The translations under genes were made by a program, and so were the position numbers. Of a stretch of 46,049 nt of DNA, positions 1-8,068 are shown one piece after another. The number at the start of each line of letters is the position of its first letter. Within the stretch, counting starts at the first letter, position 1. Below the pieces are notes generated by a model. The model ran no database searches. It worked only from the letters and a program-made list of their open reading frames with translations, and was not told the origin of the DNA. The stretch comes from Gammaproteobacteria bacterium. Lineage in GTDB: Bacteria; Pseudomonadota; Gammaproteobacteria; Acidiferrobacterales; SZUA-150. The stretch lies in the NCBI GenBank assembly GCA_029880755.1, contig JAOUNW010000002.1, positions 1 through 46,049 of the forward strand. The letters are read 5' to 3'.

Positions 1-593
1 GGGGAGAAAAACGCGGACCAGGGCCCAAAGGACAACGCCCCAGAAAACAGGAAACAGAGGAACAGACCAAGCAGCCGACCCCTGCTCAAGCCCAAAGCTC
101 GGACGAACAACGTAAACCCAGAGAGCGCTCCGAAGGCGGCCAGCAACGTGGTCGTGGTCGACGAGGCAACCGGCGCGGCCGTGCGCAAGGCGGCAAGCGC
201 AATCCTAATGAGCAACAGACCCGGGGAACCGGCGACAATCCAGCAAACGAAAGAACCGATAACGGCACACCTTCAAATGTAGACGCTGTCCAAAAATCGG
301 AATCGACAAAGATTAGTCCGGCACCGGTTAGCACAGCAAGCCCTAGACCTCAGCCCGAAACATCAATGCCTTCGGGTGCGCCATCCACAGCGGTTGCGGC
401 TGCATCGGCACCCATTCAGGTAAAACAGGATACTGGCAACACCAGCGCATCGGCGCCCAGCCAGCCTCGGGAAGAATCCAAAACGGCAGCAGCATCGGCC
501 AGTTCAGATGGGCCAAAGTTGATGCAAGTGGAAACCAAGTTCAAACCGGAAGCACAGGAAAAACCTGCTGCCAAGGAAGTGACTCAGGACTAA
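1..593 (+). CDS. rne: C-terminal tail of probable ribonuclease E (5' end outside window)
   Basis: The frame is open from base 3 to the TAA at 591-593, so about 196 C-terminal codons are present and the start lies outside the window. The visible protein is low complexity and hydrophilic, rich in Arg, Gln, Pro, Ala and Ser. Around bases 150-210 it has a dense Arg/Gly segment (RGRGRRGNRRGRAQGGKR). Such tails are typical of the disordered C-terminal half of RNase E, which binds RNA and scaffolds the degradosome. No S1 or catalytic domain is in view, so the call rests on composition and the Arg-rich motif. Another Arg-rich RNA-binding protein remains possible. A strong terminator follows at once. 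Confidence 0.5.
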   Translation, partial: GEKRGPGPKGQRPRKQETEEQTKQPTPAQAQSSDEQRKPRERSEGGQQRGRGRRGNRRGRAQGGKRNPNEQQTRGTGDNPANERTDNGTPSNVDAVQKSESTKISPAPVSTASPRPQPETSMPSGAPSTAVAAASAPIQVKQDTGNTSASAPSQPREESKTAAASASSDGPKLMQVETKFKPEAQEKPAAKEVTQD

Positions 594-637
594 CAGATAC
601 TTTATGAACCATCTTCAATCGGCAGATGGATTAAATG

Positions 638-670
638 AAAAAAGGCAGCGATATATCGCTGCCTTTTTTC
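638..670. terminator. Bidirectional intrinsic terminator
   Basis: A perfect 20-nt palindrome at 644-663 (GGCAGCGATATATCGCTGCC) has an A-run on its left and six Ts on its right. It can end the upstream plus-strand gene and the minus-strand gene at 709-1317, which converge here. Confidence 0.9.
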
Positions 671-708
671 TATAACATACACTGCATCATCGTTAGTTAA
701 ATCATTTG

Positions 709-1317
709 TCAATCAACCTTGAACTCGGGCTTGATTCCCATGGCGCTGGCCACCAACCGTTTCACCTGCTTCAACGCCTCAGGGACTTCAATATCCATCA
801 CCCACTCCAACACCCATTTGTTGTCAGCCTCGGCCATGATATCGGCCACATGGTCGGCCACAGTACGGCAGAAGGCATAACCTGGACCTTGGGCATCGTG
901 GCTACACTGGGCATATTCCTGTGCGCGCTGGTTGATGATATCGATAAAGGGCTTTATATAATCACCTTCACCAAAAACATCTGTCTGGTTATTTTCCATA
1001 GTCTTGGCCAGATGCAGCGCGGCAGCATTAATCAATTTAGCCCGGTCTTCTTCCGTGACCTGACCGTAGACCATGCGGTCCACCACTTGAATCAAAAATG
1101 CGATCAACTCCGTCAACACGCCAAATAACTGCTTATCGGAAGCAAAGCTGAAATGCTCCTCTTCCATCATGTGGCGAATAACTTGCTGTGCCACTTTCCA
1201 GATATTAAAACCAATCACCCCAGCCCGGTCTTCAACGGTTTTTTCTCGGGTGATATTGGCCTTTCCCCGTCGCACACGTTTGGTTTGGTGCCAGGTGGTT
1301 CTTAATCGTAATGCCAT
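709..1317 (-). CDS. Conserved-looking protein of unknown function (202 aa)
   Basis: I do not recognise this family. The protein is soluble and mostly helical, with no signal peptide or membrane segment. The N terminus is very basic (RLRTTWHQTKRVRRGKAN), followed by a mixed helical body with several Trp, His and Met residues. Two cysteines (about 138 and 149) lie in the second half. It runs convergent with the upstream RNase E-like gene and shares its terminator at 638-670. An overlapping plus-strand frame across the same bases is judged a shadow. A basic N terminus might bind nucleic acid or lipid, but that is only a guess. Confidence 0.7.
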   Translation of the reverse strand: MALRLRTTWHQTKRVRRGKANITREKTVEDRAGVIGFNIWKVAQQVIRHMMEEEHFSFASDKQLFGVLTELIAFLIQVVDRMVYGQVTEEDRAKLINAAALHLAKTMENNQTDVFGEGDYIKPFIDIINQRAQEYAQCSHDAQGPGYAFCRTVADHVADIMAEADNKWVLEWVMDIEVPEALKQVKRLVASAMGIKPEFKVD

Positions 1318-1411
1318 AATAGTAAGTCGCTCTTAACTGCTCAATAACGGGAAGTGTAACTCTAGCATGGCCGGTTTGTTAAATAGTTTATAATCCTTGT
1401 GGAATCCGCTG

Positions 1412-2125
1412 CTAATGCAGAAACAGTGAAATACCGCCCAGCAATATTAACCAGGCCACGACCCGCCGAAACAAGCGCTCATTCACCTTCAAATGCAAAT
1501 GGTTCGCCAGCCACAGGGTTGCCATAAGAAACGGCGCGGCCCATGCCATCATTAAAAGAATATCGTTGGTCAGGGTACCGTTCCAGACGTAACCTGAAAC
1601 CCGGAACAGGTTCATGGACAGAAAAAATGCCAGGGCATAATTGCGAATCTGGATTTTGCTATCGAATGTCGCCAGTAGCCTAGTCATGGCAATCGGGCCA
1701 CTGATACCAAACAATGCCTGCGACGTGCCAGCCAACGTATCAAGTAACCGCGCCAACCAAAAGGGCAACGCCAGTTTCCCCGGAAAAAACACCAGGTAAA
1801 ATCCAAACACCGTGATAGCAGCAGCCAGCCAGTATTGGAACGAAGAGACAGGCACCAGGTAAAAAAGATACAGGCCGAATACAGCGCCTACTGATGCAAA
1901 TATTACCATGGACAACAAAAAATCCAGTTTAACAGTTTTTTGGGATCGGGATAGCCCTATGGTGCCCACAAGAATTTGTGGCAGGGCTGAGAAAATCACC
2001 AATGTCTTGGTATCAATGATAAAGCTCATGACCATTATCATTAATATGGTGCCCGCCAGGCCGAAGATGATCTCCACCGTGTAAGTCACCATACAAACAA
2101 CTATCAACAGTGCCAACGACAGCAT
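1412..2125 (-). CDS. TSUP-family (TauE/SafE) membrane permease, probable sulfur-oxyanion exporter
   Basis: A 237-aa integral membrane protein with about seven or eight hydrophobic helices. It has the glycine-rich first helix (EIIFGLAGTILM) and a matching mid-protein segment (TLAGTSQALFGISGPIAMT), the internal repeat typical of the TSUP/TauE-SafE (DUF81) family. Characterised relatives move sulfite, sulfoacetate, organosulfonates or other anions across the inner membrane. Near a dsr operon, sulfite export is an attractive role, because DsrAB makes sulfite in the cytoplasm, but specificity cannot be read from sequence. The gene ends 94 bases before the start of the minus-strand gene at 709-1317 and starts 28 bases after the 2154-2741 gene, so it may be cotranscribed with that oxygenase. 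Confidence 0.8.
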   Translation of the reverse strand: MLSLALLIVVCMVTYTVEIIFGLAGTILMIMVMSFIIDTKTLVIFSALPQILVGTIGLSRSQKTVKLDFLLSMVIFASVGAVFGLYLFYLVPVSSFQYWLAAAITVFGFYLVFFPGKLALPFWLARLLDTLAGTSQALFGISGPIAMTRLLATFDSKIQIRNYALAFFLSMNLFRVSGYVWNGTLTNDILLMMAWAAPFLMATLWLANHLHLKVNERLFRRVVAWLILLGGISLFLH

Positions 2126-2153
2126 GACTTAATTCAGAAGCAAGAACAGGTAA

Positions 2154-2741
2154 TCAGGCAAACACAACCCACGTTGTGGCAATATATTTCACCCCCGCCT
2201 GCAGTGTGGCGCCGCGATGCTCGTGAGTCCAAAAGGGAGGAAACAATACCAGCTTGCCTTCACGGGGTTTAACCTTGATTTCCTGAAATAGAAACTCGGT
2301 TTCACCACCAGGTCCGTCCACATCATTGAGATACCACACGGCCACTAATTGCCGTTGACTAAACTCATGACTGCCACCATCGATATGCCAATGATAAAAC
2401 TCTCCTGGCAGTGTTCGCTGGATTGCATAACCCATGTCCTTGAAGGGCCCCTTAAAGTAAGTGTATTTCTCCCGGAACTGATGCAGCACCGACCCCAGGG
2501 AGCGAAATAGTGCACGATCTATATCTTTCCAGTCGTCTTTACCGCTGACCACAAGATCAGTGGACCGTTTTACGTCAAGATCCTCTTCCCGGGTCTGGCC
2601 TATACGGCCCGGATACTGCTGCTCCTGTTTCGCCTCAAACCGCCGTATCATCTCCCGGCATACATCTCCCGGCAAAGCGCGATCCACTTCGAATATAAAG
2701 CTATTAGGTCTGATCTCGGTAATACTGTAGGTTTCTGGCAT
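2154..2741 (-). CDS. 2-oxoglutarate/Fe(II)-dependent oxygenase, prolyl-4-hydroxylase-like
   Basis: A 195-aa soluble protein with the double-stranded beta-helix signature of the 2OG-Fe(II) oxygenase superfamily. The metal triad reads H119-x-D121 in YHWHIDGG, with a distal histidine at 173 or 175 in FWTHEHRG. The strand between them (VAVWYLND..GGETEF) matches P4Hc-type domains. Such enzymes hydroxylate protein side chains or small molecules using O2 and 2-oxoglutarate; the substrate is unknown. It lies just upstream of the TSUP permease on the same strand and is divergent from the 2948-3994 gene, so 2742-2846 should hold promoters for both directions. Confidence 0.8.
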   Translation of the reverse strand: MPETYSITEIRPNSFIFEVDRALPGDVCREMIRRFEAKQEQQYPGRIGQTREEDLDVKRSTDLVVSGKDDWKDIDRALFRSLGSVLHQFREKYTYFKGPFKDMGYAIQRTLPGEFYHWHIDGGSHEFSQRQLVAVWYLNDVDGPGGETEFLFQEIKVKPREGKLVLFPPFWTHEHRGATLQAGVKYIATTWVVFA

Positions 2742-2846
2742 TGTTTCTGACTTTTATCAACGATTCAGGGTTCGGACAATAAAATTAACTACTTATAATA
2801 ACACGCGTCCATTGGGGCCAGCAAAATCCCATGAGGGCAAAAAATA

Positions 2847-2954
2847 ATGGCTGATTCACCCCTCACAGCTGACGGGTTTACATGGCTTGGCCAGACAACA
2901 CCAACCGTGCTAAATAGGATTGTAACGAAGCCAACACAGTCACAATTATGCTGA
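2847..2954 (+). CDS. Possible 35-aa leader ORF overlapping the next gene
   Basis: An ATG at 2847 is preceded by a GAGGG purine run at 2833-2837, nine bases away, and opens a 35-codon frame ending at TGA 2952-2954. The start codon of the next gene lies inside its end (ATGCTGA), the usual form of translational coupling. The downstream gene has no Shine-Dalgarno of its own. Alternatively, a frameshift may separate the true N terminus of the 348-aa protein from its body. Homology is not recognised. Confidence 0.35.
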   Translation: MADSPLTADGFTWLGQTTPTVLNRIVTKPTQSQLC

Positions 2955-3994
2955 ATATCGGCGAGCTTATCGACACAGTGCAGACCAACTGCCATATTTC
3001 CGATGCCAAATATGCGGGCAACTATTCCATGTGCACTTTTTTGCTCAAGATGCGAGAGTATTACCGCTGGGAAAACGAATTTTCTTACTCCGCCACACTG
3101 GAAAAGGACGATATCGGCAACTGGCTGGTCAGCCGGGAACGTTCCTGGCAAGAAATAGAATCCGATGATTTTATGCCACTGCCACTGCAGGACACTTATA
3201 TCGATCCCTTCGATACCGATACCATTAATAATATCATTCTGGATCAGGGGTATGTATACAGCAGTGGTTATGGCATTTTTGGAAAACCCCATTTTTTTAT
3301 CGGCCACCTGCTGGAAAAACGGCGACGCGATGACATGACTATTCTTATTTCTTCATGTGAGTATGCGCGCGACCTTGTCGCCCCTCCGGCAATGACCCGT
3401 GATAAAACAATCTTTATTCGCCAGGAATCGGTCACCCGTTTTCTCTGGGAACGTATTGAGGAATGGAAGTGGAATAAGAAAAAGGATACTCCCATGGCAA
3501 GAGCCATCGCTTGTTATGGAAATGACGATAACATTAGCGAGTTGCTTTCACCTCTGACCGATGGTGAGATCGGTATTATGGTACTGCACGAATATGGGGA
3601 AGTTATGGTAGGCAAGCAACTGGGCCCGGATTGGGAAAAGATGCTATGGATGCTGTCAGGCACCAAGGCAGAGTTTATGGTTCGCGCCTTACGCGACAAT
3701 CTGGCGGATTGTCTATCTACCCTGCCTGAGCTTATCAGGATGAATATCGATGCCCCTCTGCATTTATTTTTTGCTAATTTTAGCGGTCTACGCAAACATC
3801 TATTCCCTGAAGCTGCAGAATGTTATCGCCAATGGCTACTGAAAGGCTCCATTAAGCCACTGGAATCGCTGATCTACGTCCACAAAGATATTATGCTGGA
3901 AAAGGCACAACAGATACTGCATCTGTTTCGATCAGGCAATCAGGAAACAGCAGCCGGCATTGAATCGCTTCTGGATCCCGGGCCTGCCAATTAA
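2948..3994 (+). CDS. Uncharacterised 348-aa protein
   Basis: I do not recognise a named domain. The protein is soluble and acidic, with an N-terminal segment rich in Cys, Tyr and Trp (CHISDAKYAGNY, KMREYYRWENEF) followed by a mixed alpha/beta body. A segment around 205-260 contains HEYGEVMVG, which superficially resembles metal-binding HE motifs but is not HExxH. The C-terminal third is helical. An in-frame stop at 2915-2917 and no upstream ATG make 2948 the only usual start, and this start overlaps the small upstream ORF at 2847-2954. I have a faint recollection of a similar conserved hypothetical family in sulfur-metabolising proteobacteria, too weak to use for a name. Confidence 0.75.
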   Translation: MLNIGELIDTVQTNCHISDAKYAGNYSMCTFLLKMREYYRWENEFSYSATLEKDDIGNWLVSRERSWQEIESDDFMPLPLQDTYIDPFDTDTINNIILDQGYVYSSGYGIFGKPHFFIGHLLEKRRRDDMTILISSCEYARDLVAPPAMTRDKTIFIRQESVTRFLWERIEEWKWNKKKDTPMARAIACYGNDDNISELLSPLTDGEIGIMVLHEYGEVMVGKQLGPDWEKMLWMLSGTKAEFMVRALRDNLADCLSTLPELIRMNIDAPLHLFFANFSGLRKHLFPEAAECYRQWLLKGSIKPLESLIYVHKDIMLEKAQQILHLFRSGNQETAAGIESLLDPGPAN

Positions 3995-4087
3995 GCTGAT
4001 TATCCCGGCAATTACACTTCTATTTCCTGTCACAGGCTTCTGGTAAACTTACGTCTTTCCGCAATCCCATTTTATTAGATAATATTT

Positions 4088-4429
4088 ATGAACCTAGAAA
4101 TTATTATTGAGGACCGACGCAAAACCTTAAACGTTCCCGATGAAATTATGGCCGAAGCTGAGGCGTTTTTTGACAAAATGGATCGTGATATGGATCGCGG
4201 CTGGCAGATGGGACCGGAATTTATTGAGAAACCTGATCAGCTTGACCGTTGCAAAATTGCCGCAGACAAGATCCTGATTGCTATCGATACCAATAATGAG
4301 AATTTGTTGTTAATGATGGCGGGCTATATCCTGTCCCGAATGCCGGGTGTCACGGGTATTAATATCGATACCCAGGGAGAAATGCAAAACACGGAAATCA
4401 TTATGGGGCACGGTGGCCGAATCAATTAA
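4088..4429 (+). CDS. Small uncharacterised protein (113 aa)
   Basis: Family not recognised. It has a hydrophilic N-terminal half with clustered Asp, Glu and Met (AEAFFDKMDRDMDRGWQMGP), then a helical segment (AADKILIAIDTNNENLLLMMAGYILSRM) and a Gly-rich end (IIMGHGGRIN). There is no signal peptide, no Cys and no transmembrane helix. It sits 93 bases after the 348-aa gene and 24 bases before the PKHX-type oxygenase, all on the plus strand, which suggests one operon with the oxygenase and msrB. No function can be assigned. Confidence 0.7.
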   Translation: MNLEIIIEDRRKTLNVPDEIMAEAEAFFDKMDRDMDRGWQMGPEFIEKPDQLDRCKIAADKILIAIDTNNENLLLMMAGYILSRMPGVTGINIDTQGEMQNTEIIMGHGGRIN

Positions 4430-4453
4430 TTTTTCTGGGAAGGCTGTTACACT

Positions 4454-5128
4454 ATGTTACTCACTATCGCTGACATTTTAGATGAAAAAAAGCTGGCGAA
4501 TATCCGAAAGATTCTTGAAAGCGCCAAATTTGTCGACGGTAAATTGTCGGCAGGCAGTTTTGCCCGTCGTTTAAAAAATAATCAGGAAATGGAGCAGCAG
4601 TCCCAGCAGGCCCAATATCTGGATCAACTCGTGGTGGGCAGTCTGGCGGAAAATGCCATCTTTCGCAACGCCGCCCTCCCCCTGAAAGTATCTCAACCCT
4701 TCTTTGCAAGATATAATGACGGCATGTCTTATGGCGATCATATTGATGACCCTATAATGGGCACAGGTGGCGAACGCTACCGCACCGATGTTTCCGTAAC
4801 CGTATTTCTCAGTGAACCCAGCGAATATGATGGTGGCGAGCTGGTAATCAACACTACATTTGGCCAACAACAAATCAAACTGCCTGCGGGGCACGCAGTC
4901 ATGTATCCCTCATCCAGCCTGCATCATGTGGCTAAGGTTACACGAGGTAACCGACTGGTATCCGTATTATGGATTCAAAGCATGGTACGCGAACCCGCTA
5001 AGCGGGAGATTTTATTTGAACTAAATCAGGCCAGGGAGTCACTAATGAAAAGACATCCTGATAACCCAGAGACAGCGCAAGTTGACCACACCTATGTCAA
5101 CCTGGTGCGTTTATGGAGCGAGGTATAG
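4454..5128 (+). CDS. piuC: Fe(II)/2OG-dependent PKHX-type hydroxylase (PiuC/YbiX family)
   Basis: The 224-aa length and sequence match the PiuC/YbiX family closely. The iron ligands are H96-x-D98 (SYGDHIDDP) and a distal His at 157 or 158 (SSSLHHVAKV), with the 2OG-binding Arg at 167 (TRGNRLVS). The strand VFLSEPSEYDGGELVI is also characteristic. Members are often Fur-regulated and linked to siderophore uptake, though no receptor gene is next to this one. The gene starts 24 bases after a small unknown ORF and its last 16 bases overlap the msrB start. A role in an iron or redox stress response is an inference from this pairing. Confidence 0.9.
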   Translation: MLLTIADILDEKKLANIRKILESAKFVDGKLSAGSFARRLKNNQEMEQQSQQAQYLDQLVVGSLAENAIFRNAALPLKVSQPFFARYNDGMSYGDHIDDPIMGTGGERYRTDVSVTVFLSEPSEYDGGELVINTTFGQQQIKLPAGHAVMYPSSSLHHVAKVTRGNRLVSVLWIQSMVREPAKREILFELNQARESLMKRHPDNPETAQVDHTYVNLVRLWSEV

Positions 5129-5535
5129 CGACATTGTCAAACGACAGCACTAAAACCAAGGAGCAGTGGTTACAACAACTAACACCGGAGCAATATCGCA
5201 TTACTCGCGAGCACGGCACTGAACCAGCCTTCAGCGGTAAATACCACAATTGCAAAACACCCGGTATCTATCAATGTATATGCTGCGGTGCCCGGTTATT
5301 TTCTTCGGAGACAAAATATGATTCCGGCAGCGGCTGGCCCAGTTTCTGGCAACCACTGGAAAAGATGAATATCCTGGAAAAAAAAGATGCCAGCCTGGGG
5401 ATGACGCGCACTGAAGTGCTTTGTGCTAAATGTCAGGCACATCTTGGGCATGTATTCGAAGATGGTCCCAATCCAACCGGATTACGATATTGTATTAACT
5501 CGGCTTCTCTCAAACTAGTGGAAAAGAAAAAGTAG
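5113..5535 (+). CDS. msrB: Peptide methionine-R-sulfoxide reductase MsrB
   Basis: It reduces methionine-R-sulfoxide in proteins, using thioredoxin as electron donor. Diagnostic features are the structural zinc cysteines C55-x2-C58 (CICCGARLF) and C104-x2-C107 (CAKCQAHLGHVF), the GWPSFW motif at 74-79, and the catalytic Cys127 in LRYCINSASL. At 140 aa it is a single-domain MsrB with no MsrA fusion. The start overlaps the 3' end of the upstream oxygenase gene by 16 bases, so the two are probably translationally coupled. Confidence 0.95.
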   Translation: MERGIATLSNDSTKTKEQWLQQLTPEQYRITREHGTEPAFSGKYHNCKTPGIYQCICCGARLFSSETKYDSGSGWPSFWQPLEKMNILEKKDASLGMTRTEVLCAKCQAHLGHVFEDGPNPTGLRYCINSASLKLVEKKK

Positions 5536-5566
5536 GATCTAACAAAGAATACGGAGACCACGTGTT

Positions 5567-6250
5567 ATGAAGAAATTTGCTTTAATTTTGGTCGTCATAA
5601 GCACCACCCTGTTTGTTCACCACATCAGCTATAGCGATACCGCATTACCGGTGATCGAGCCAGAACGCATCATATTCATTAACAGCAAGGTTTTAGAGAT
5701 CAAACCAGATCAAATTGTCCACAAAGAGCCTCTCGACGCCTATCGCCTGCATGAACCAATTCGTTATCGGGAACAAGCGGTATTACTCGAGGACTGGCAA
5801 CGCGTCATCGTCAGCAAGCACATGAATTATTTTGAAGGACCGCGCGGAGAAGTCCGCGTTTATGATTATCAGGGAAACCTGCTGACCCCCGCCATCCAAT
5901 ATCGCGGACGAATTATGATTATCGGTCCTGCCAATCGAATTTTTTTAGGTCAACGATCACGCAGTTATCGCATCGATAGCAGTCTCCTGCTTAACAGTGA
6001 TGGAAAACTAGTGGCAACTATCCCGCAATCACAAGGTGCTTACGACTTTGCCCTGTCTCCGGATGGAAAGATGATTGTTATTTATGCCAGCGGCAAACAA
6101 AAAGACCAGAACATTACTAGTGCAAAATTGATTGATACTAATGGCAAGGAAATCAGAAGTCTGGAAGTCTCCCTGGGACAGACGCTAAATATAGAACACG
6201 AAGGACAGAAGTACGACTTTGTTGTGCCGCCTATTCCGCCTAACTATTAA
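5567..6250 (+). CDS. Exported protein of unknown function (227 aa)
   Basis: A clear Sec signal peptide at the N terminus (MKKFALILVVISTTLFVHHI, cleavage probably near residue 23-25) indicates export to the periplasm. The mature part is beta-rich, with repeated short strands and turns (VRVYDYQGNLL, SSLLLNSDGKLVATI, DFALSPDGKMIVIY, AKLIDTNGKEI) that look like blades of a small beta-propeller or YVTN-like fold. No catalytic motif is seen. A good ribosome binding site (CGGAG) precedes the ATG. It follows msrB by 31 bases and may share its transcript. Confidence 0.7.
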   Translation: MKKFALILVVISTTLFVHHISYSDTALPVIEPERIIFINSKVLEIKPDQIVHKEPLDAYRLHEPIRYREQAVLLEDWQRVIVSKHMNYFEGPRGEVRVYDYQGNLLTPAIQYRGRIMIIGPANRIFLGQRSRSYRIDSSLLLNSDGKLVATIPQSQGAYDFALSPDGKMIVIYASGKQKDQNITSAKLIDTNGKEIRSLEVSLGQTLNIEHEGQKYDFVVPPIPPNY

Positions 6251-6431
6251 GCCAGAACATATTAAATGCTTTCTCATATCGACACGGCATTCTCTATTGC
6301 GCAGACAGGAATCGGGATGAAGGCTTCTTTAAGGTGGGTTATTTCGGGAAAATCTATCAATTGCGATTTGTTTAACGCTGCTTCCTTAAATAACAATAGA
6401 ATTCTTTTCACTCTATGTTCGCCACTTTAAA

Positions 6432-7355
6432 CTAAAGGGATTTTTCGGCTTCGGAAAACGTCAGCCCACAGACTTCAACAGGTTCGGTTTTACCTTTCAC
6501 GGTAATGGTCTTCTCCTTTTCCTGCCACAACGACTCAGGCAGGTGTTGATAGGCGTCTTTACCTATAATAATATCCTTACCCATTTCCTTGGAGTAGCTC
6601 TCCAGGCGAAATGTTAGATTGACAGCATCTCCTATAGCGGTATCACTTTTATCCACGCCAACGGCGGCGATACCGGCATTGATGCCCACCCCAATTTTTA
6701 ACTTTGTTCCCTGTAAAGTTGATTTATATTTTTCGTTTATATCATTAGAAATGCTATTCAACATGCACGCTGCTTTTAATGCAGCTGGCACCGCGCCTGT
6801 CATATTGCTTCCCGCCTCCCAGCGAGCATAGACACAGTCCCCCAAAAACTTGTCCACCGTACCCAAACATTTCTGAATACAATCGGTAACCGCATGAAAC
6901 CAGGCATTCATAATCTCGGTTAGAGATTCAATGGCAATGGTCTCGGACAAAGTGGTAAATCCGCGGATATCTGCTACCAGGATCACGAAATTAGACACCT
7001 CCACTTGCCGCTTTATCAGCACCGTCGCCGTCCCGGCCTCGTCGGCCTCCGGCTGCTTCAGCGCTTTTTCATGGATAAAAGCGAAATGACTTGAGCCCAG
7101 CGTAATTTTGTCTCCATTTTGGAGCAGGGTCGGTAGCGAGATGCGCTTGGCGTTGACATAACTGCCGTTTGAGCTGCCACCATCAATAAGGTAATAGTCG
7201 TCATCGCCCAGGCAGCGGACCATGGCATGATTGCGCGAAGCCTTCAAATCCACGAGGACAACATCGTTATTCTTATCGCGGCCAATAGTGAGTATGGTCC
7301 CGCAGGGAAATTCTTTTTTTTCTTCTTTCAGCGCTAACACTAGCGTGGCTGGCAT
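6432..7355 (-). CDS. FHA-domain class III adenylate/guanylate cyclase
   Basis: Residues about 1-95 form a forkhead-associated phosphothreonine-binding domain, with GR at 25-26, SRNH at 40-43 and GSSNGSYVN at 60-68. Residues about 120-300 form a class III nucleotide cyclase. Both metal-binding aspartates are present (D129 in VADIRGFT, D173 in DKFLGDCVY), as are the transition-state Asn246 and Arg250 (GDAVNLTFRLE), so it should be active. The DK pair before LGD fits an adenylate cyclase. There is no membrane segment, so the enzyme is cytoplasmic and probably controlled by a phosphoprotein partner. It is divergent from the membrane protein and GGDEF-EAL genes, which places cAMP and c-di-GMP enzymes side by side. 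Confidence 0.9.
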   Translation of the reverse strand: MPATLVLALKEEKKEFPCGTILTIGRDKNNDVVLVDLKASRNHAMVRCLGDDDYYLIDGGSSNGSYVNAKRISLPTLLQNGDKITLGSSHFAFIHEKALKQPEADEAGTATVLIKRQVEVSNFVILVADIRGFTTLSETIAIESLTEIMNAWFHAVTDCIQKCLGTVDKFLGDCVYARWEAGSNMTGAVPAALKAACMLNSISNDINEKYKSTLQGTKLKIGVGINAGIAAVGVDKSDTAIGDAVNLTFRLESYSKEMGKDIIIGKDAYQHLPESLWQEKEKTITVKGKTEPVEVCGLTFSEAEKSL

Positions 7356-7562
7356 TATAATTACCTTTAGGAATATTCCGTAACTTATTGTATTTTATTA
7401 ACTATAAGTGAATTTTTGTTTTCACTATGACATTCCTCACTCTTGCAGCTTAGACCATAAATTCCCCCAGCAACAAACCCTGAGCCACTGGTTTCGCCTC
7501 GTCTTTCATGGCTTACCACAACATAAATGGCACTTTTCCTGCATACATCCTAAGGAAATCGT

Positions 7563-7598
7563 CCCGCCGTGGTCTATAGTTAATAGACCTGTCGCGGG
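7563..7598. promoter_or_regulatory. Imperfect palindrome between the cyclase and GGDEF-EAL genes
   Basis: The arms read CCCGC..GGTCTA and TAGACC..GCGGG around a TATAGTTAA centre, about 45-80 bases before the DUF2892-like gene. No T-run follows, so it is not a terminator. It could be an operator or a leader hairpin. The rest of 7356-7641 shows no gene I would support. Confidence 0.35.
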
Positions 7599-7650
7599 TT
7601 AATAACAAAGTATACCGGGATAAATTTGACCGGATACGGGGGTGAACGCA

Positions 7651-8052
7651 ATGAAAGAACGGCACTTTCGAATAATGGTGGGTGTAATACTAATTATTGG
7701 GCTTTACTACGACATGAATGATCTCATTCTTGCGATATTGATCATTATGGCCTTTGAAGCCATTACCAACTGGCGCATACCCATCATGATTTCTCGTCTA
7801 CGATACAGAAAATCTGATGCCCTGGTCTCGCCTGAAACCTCCCACGATGCGGATTCCATCTTCGGCCGATTTCAATTTGAAGCGGAACGTATGTTTCGTA
7901 TTCTTGTAATTCTTTTTGTCGCCACAGGCCAATACCTGTTCCCAGAGCAAATCTGGTTTATTCCCTGGTTCGTAGCATTTGCCTTATTGGGTGCAGGTCT
8001 CTCCGGCGCCTGTCCCATGGTCCTGGTATTACGCAAACTGGGATTCCGCTAA
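7651..8052 (+). CDS. Small inner-membrane protein with a DUF2892 (YgaP-like) C terminus
   Basis: A 133-aa membrane protein. A hydrophobic pair of helices lies near the N terminus (IMVGVILIIGLYYDMNDLIL) and another pair near the C terminus, ending GLSGACPMVLVLRKLGF. The Gly-x-Cys-Pro end resembles DUF2892 domains, which are often fused to rhodaneses. The ATG at 7651 is preferred because GGGGG at 7638-7642 is spaced eight bases from it; an in-frame GTG at 7642 is the alternative. It ends 16 bases before the GGDEF-EAL gene, so they are probably cotranscribed. Function is unknown. Confidence 0.7.
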   Translation: MKERHFRIMVGVILIIGLYYDMNDLILAILIIMAFEAITNWRIPIMISRLRYRKSDALVSPETSHDADSIFGRFQFEAERMFRILVILFVATGQYLFPEQIWFIPWFVAFALLGAGLSGACPMVLVLRKLGFR

Positions 8053-8068
8053 CCCGAGCTGTGCCGCC

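Noticed and set aside
706..1128. 140-aa plus-strand frame
   Set aside because: It lies antisense to the longer gene at 709-1317 and shows only shadow-like composition.
7408..7602. 64-aa plus-strand frame in the cyclase/DUF2892-like gap
   Set aside because: No ribosome binding site, Cys/His/Pro-rich unlikely sequence, and it covers the palindrome.
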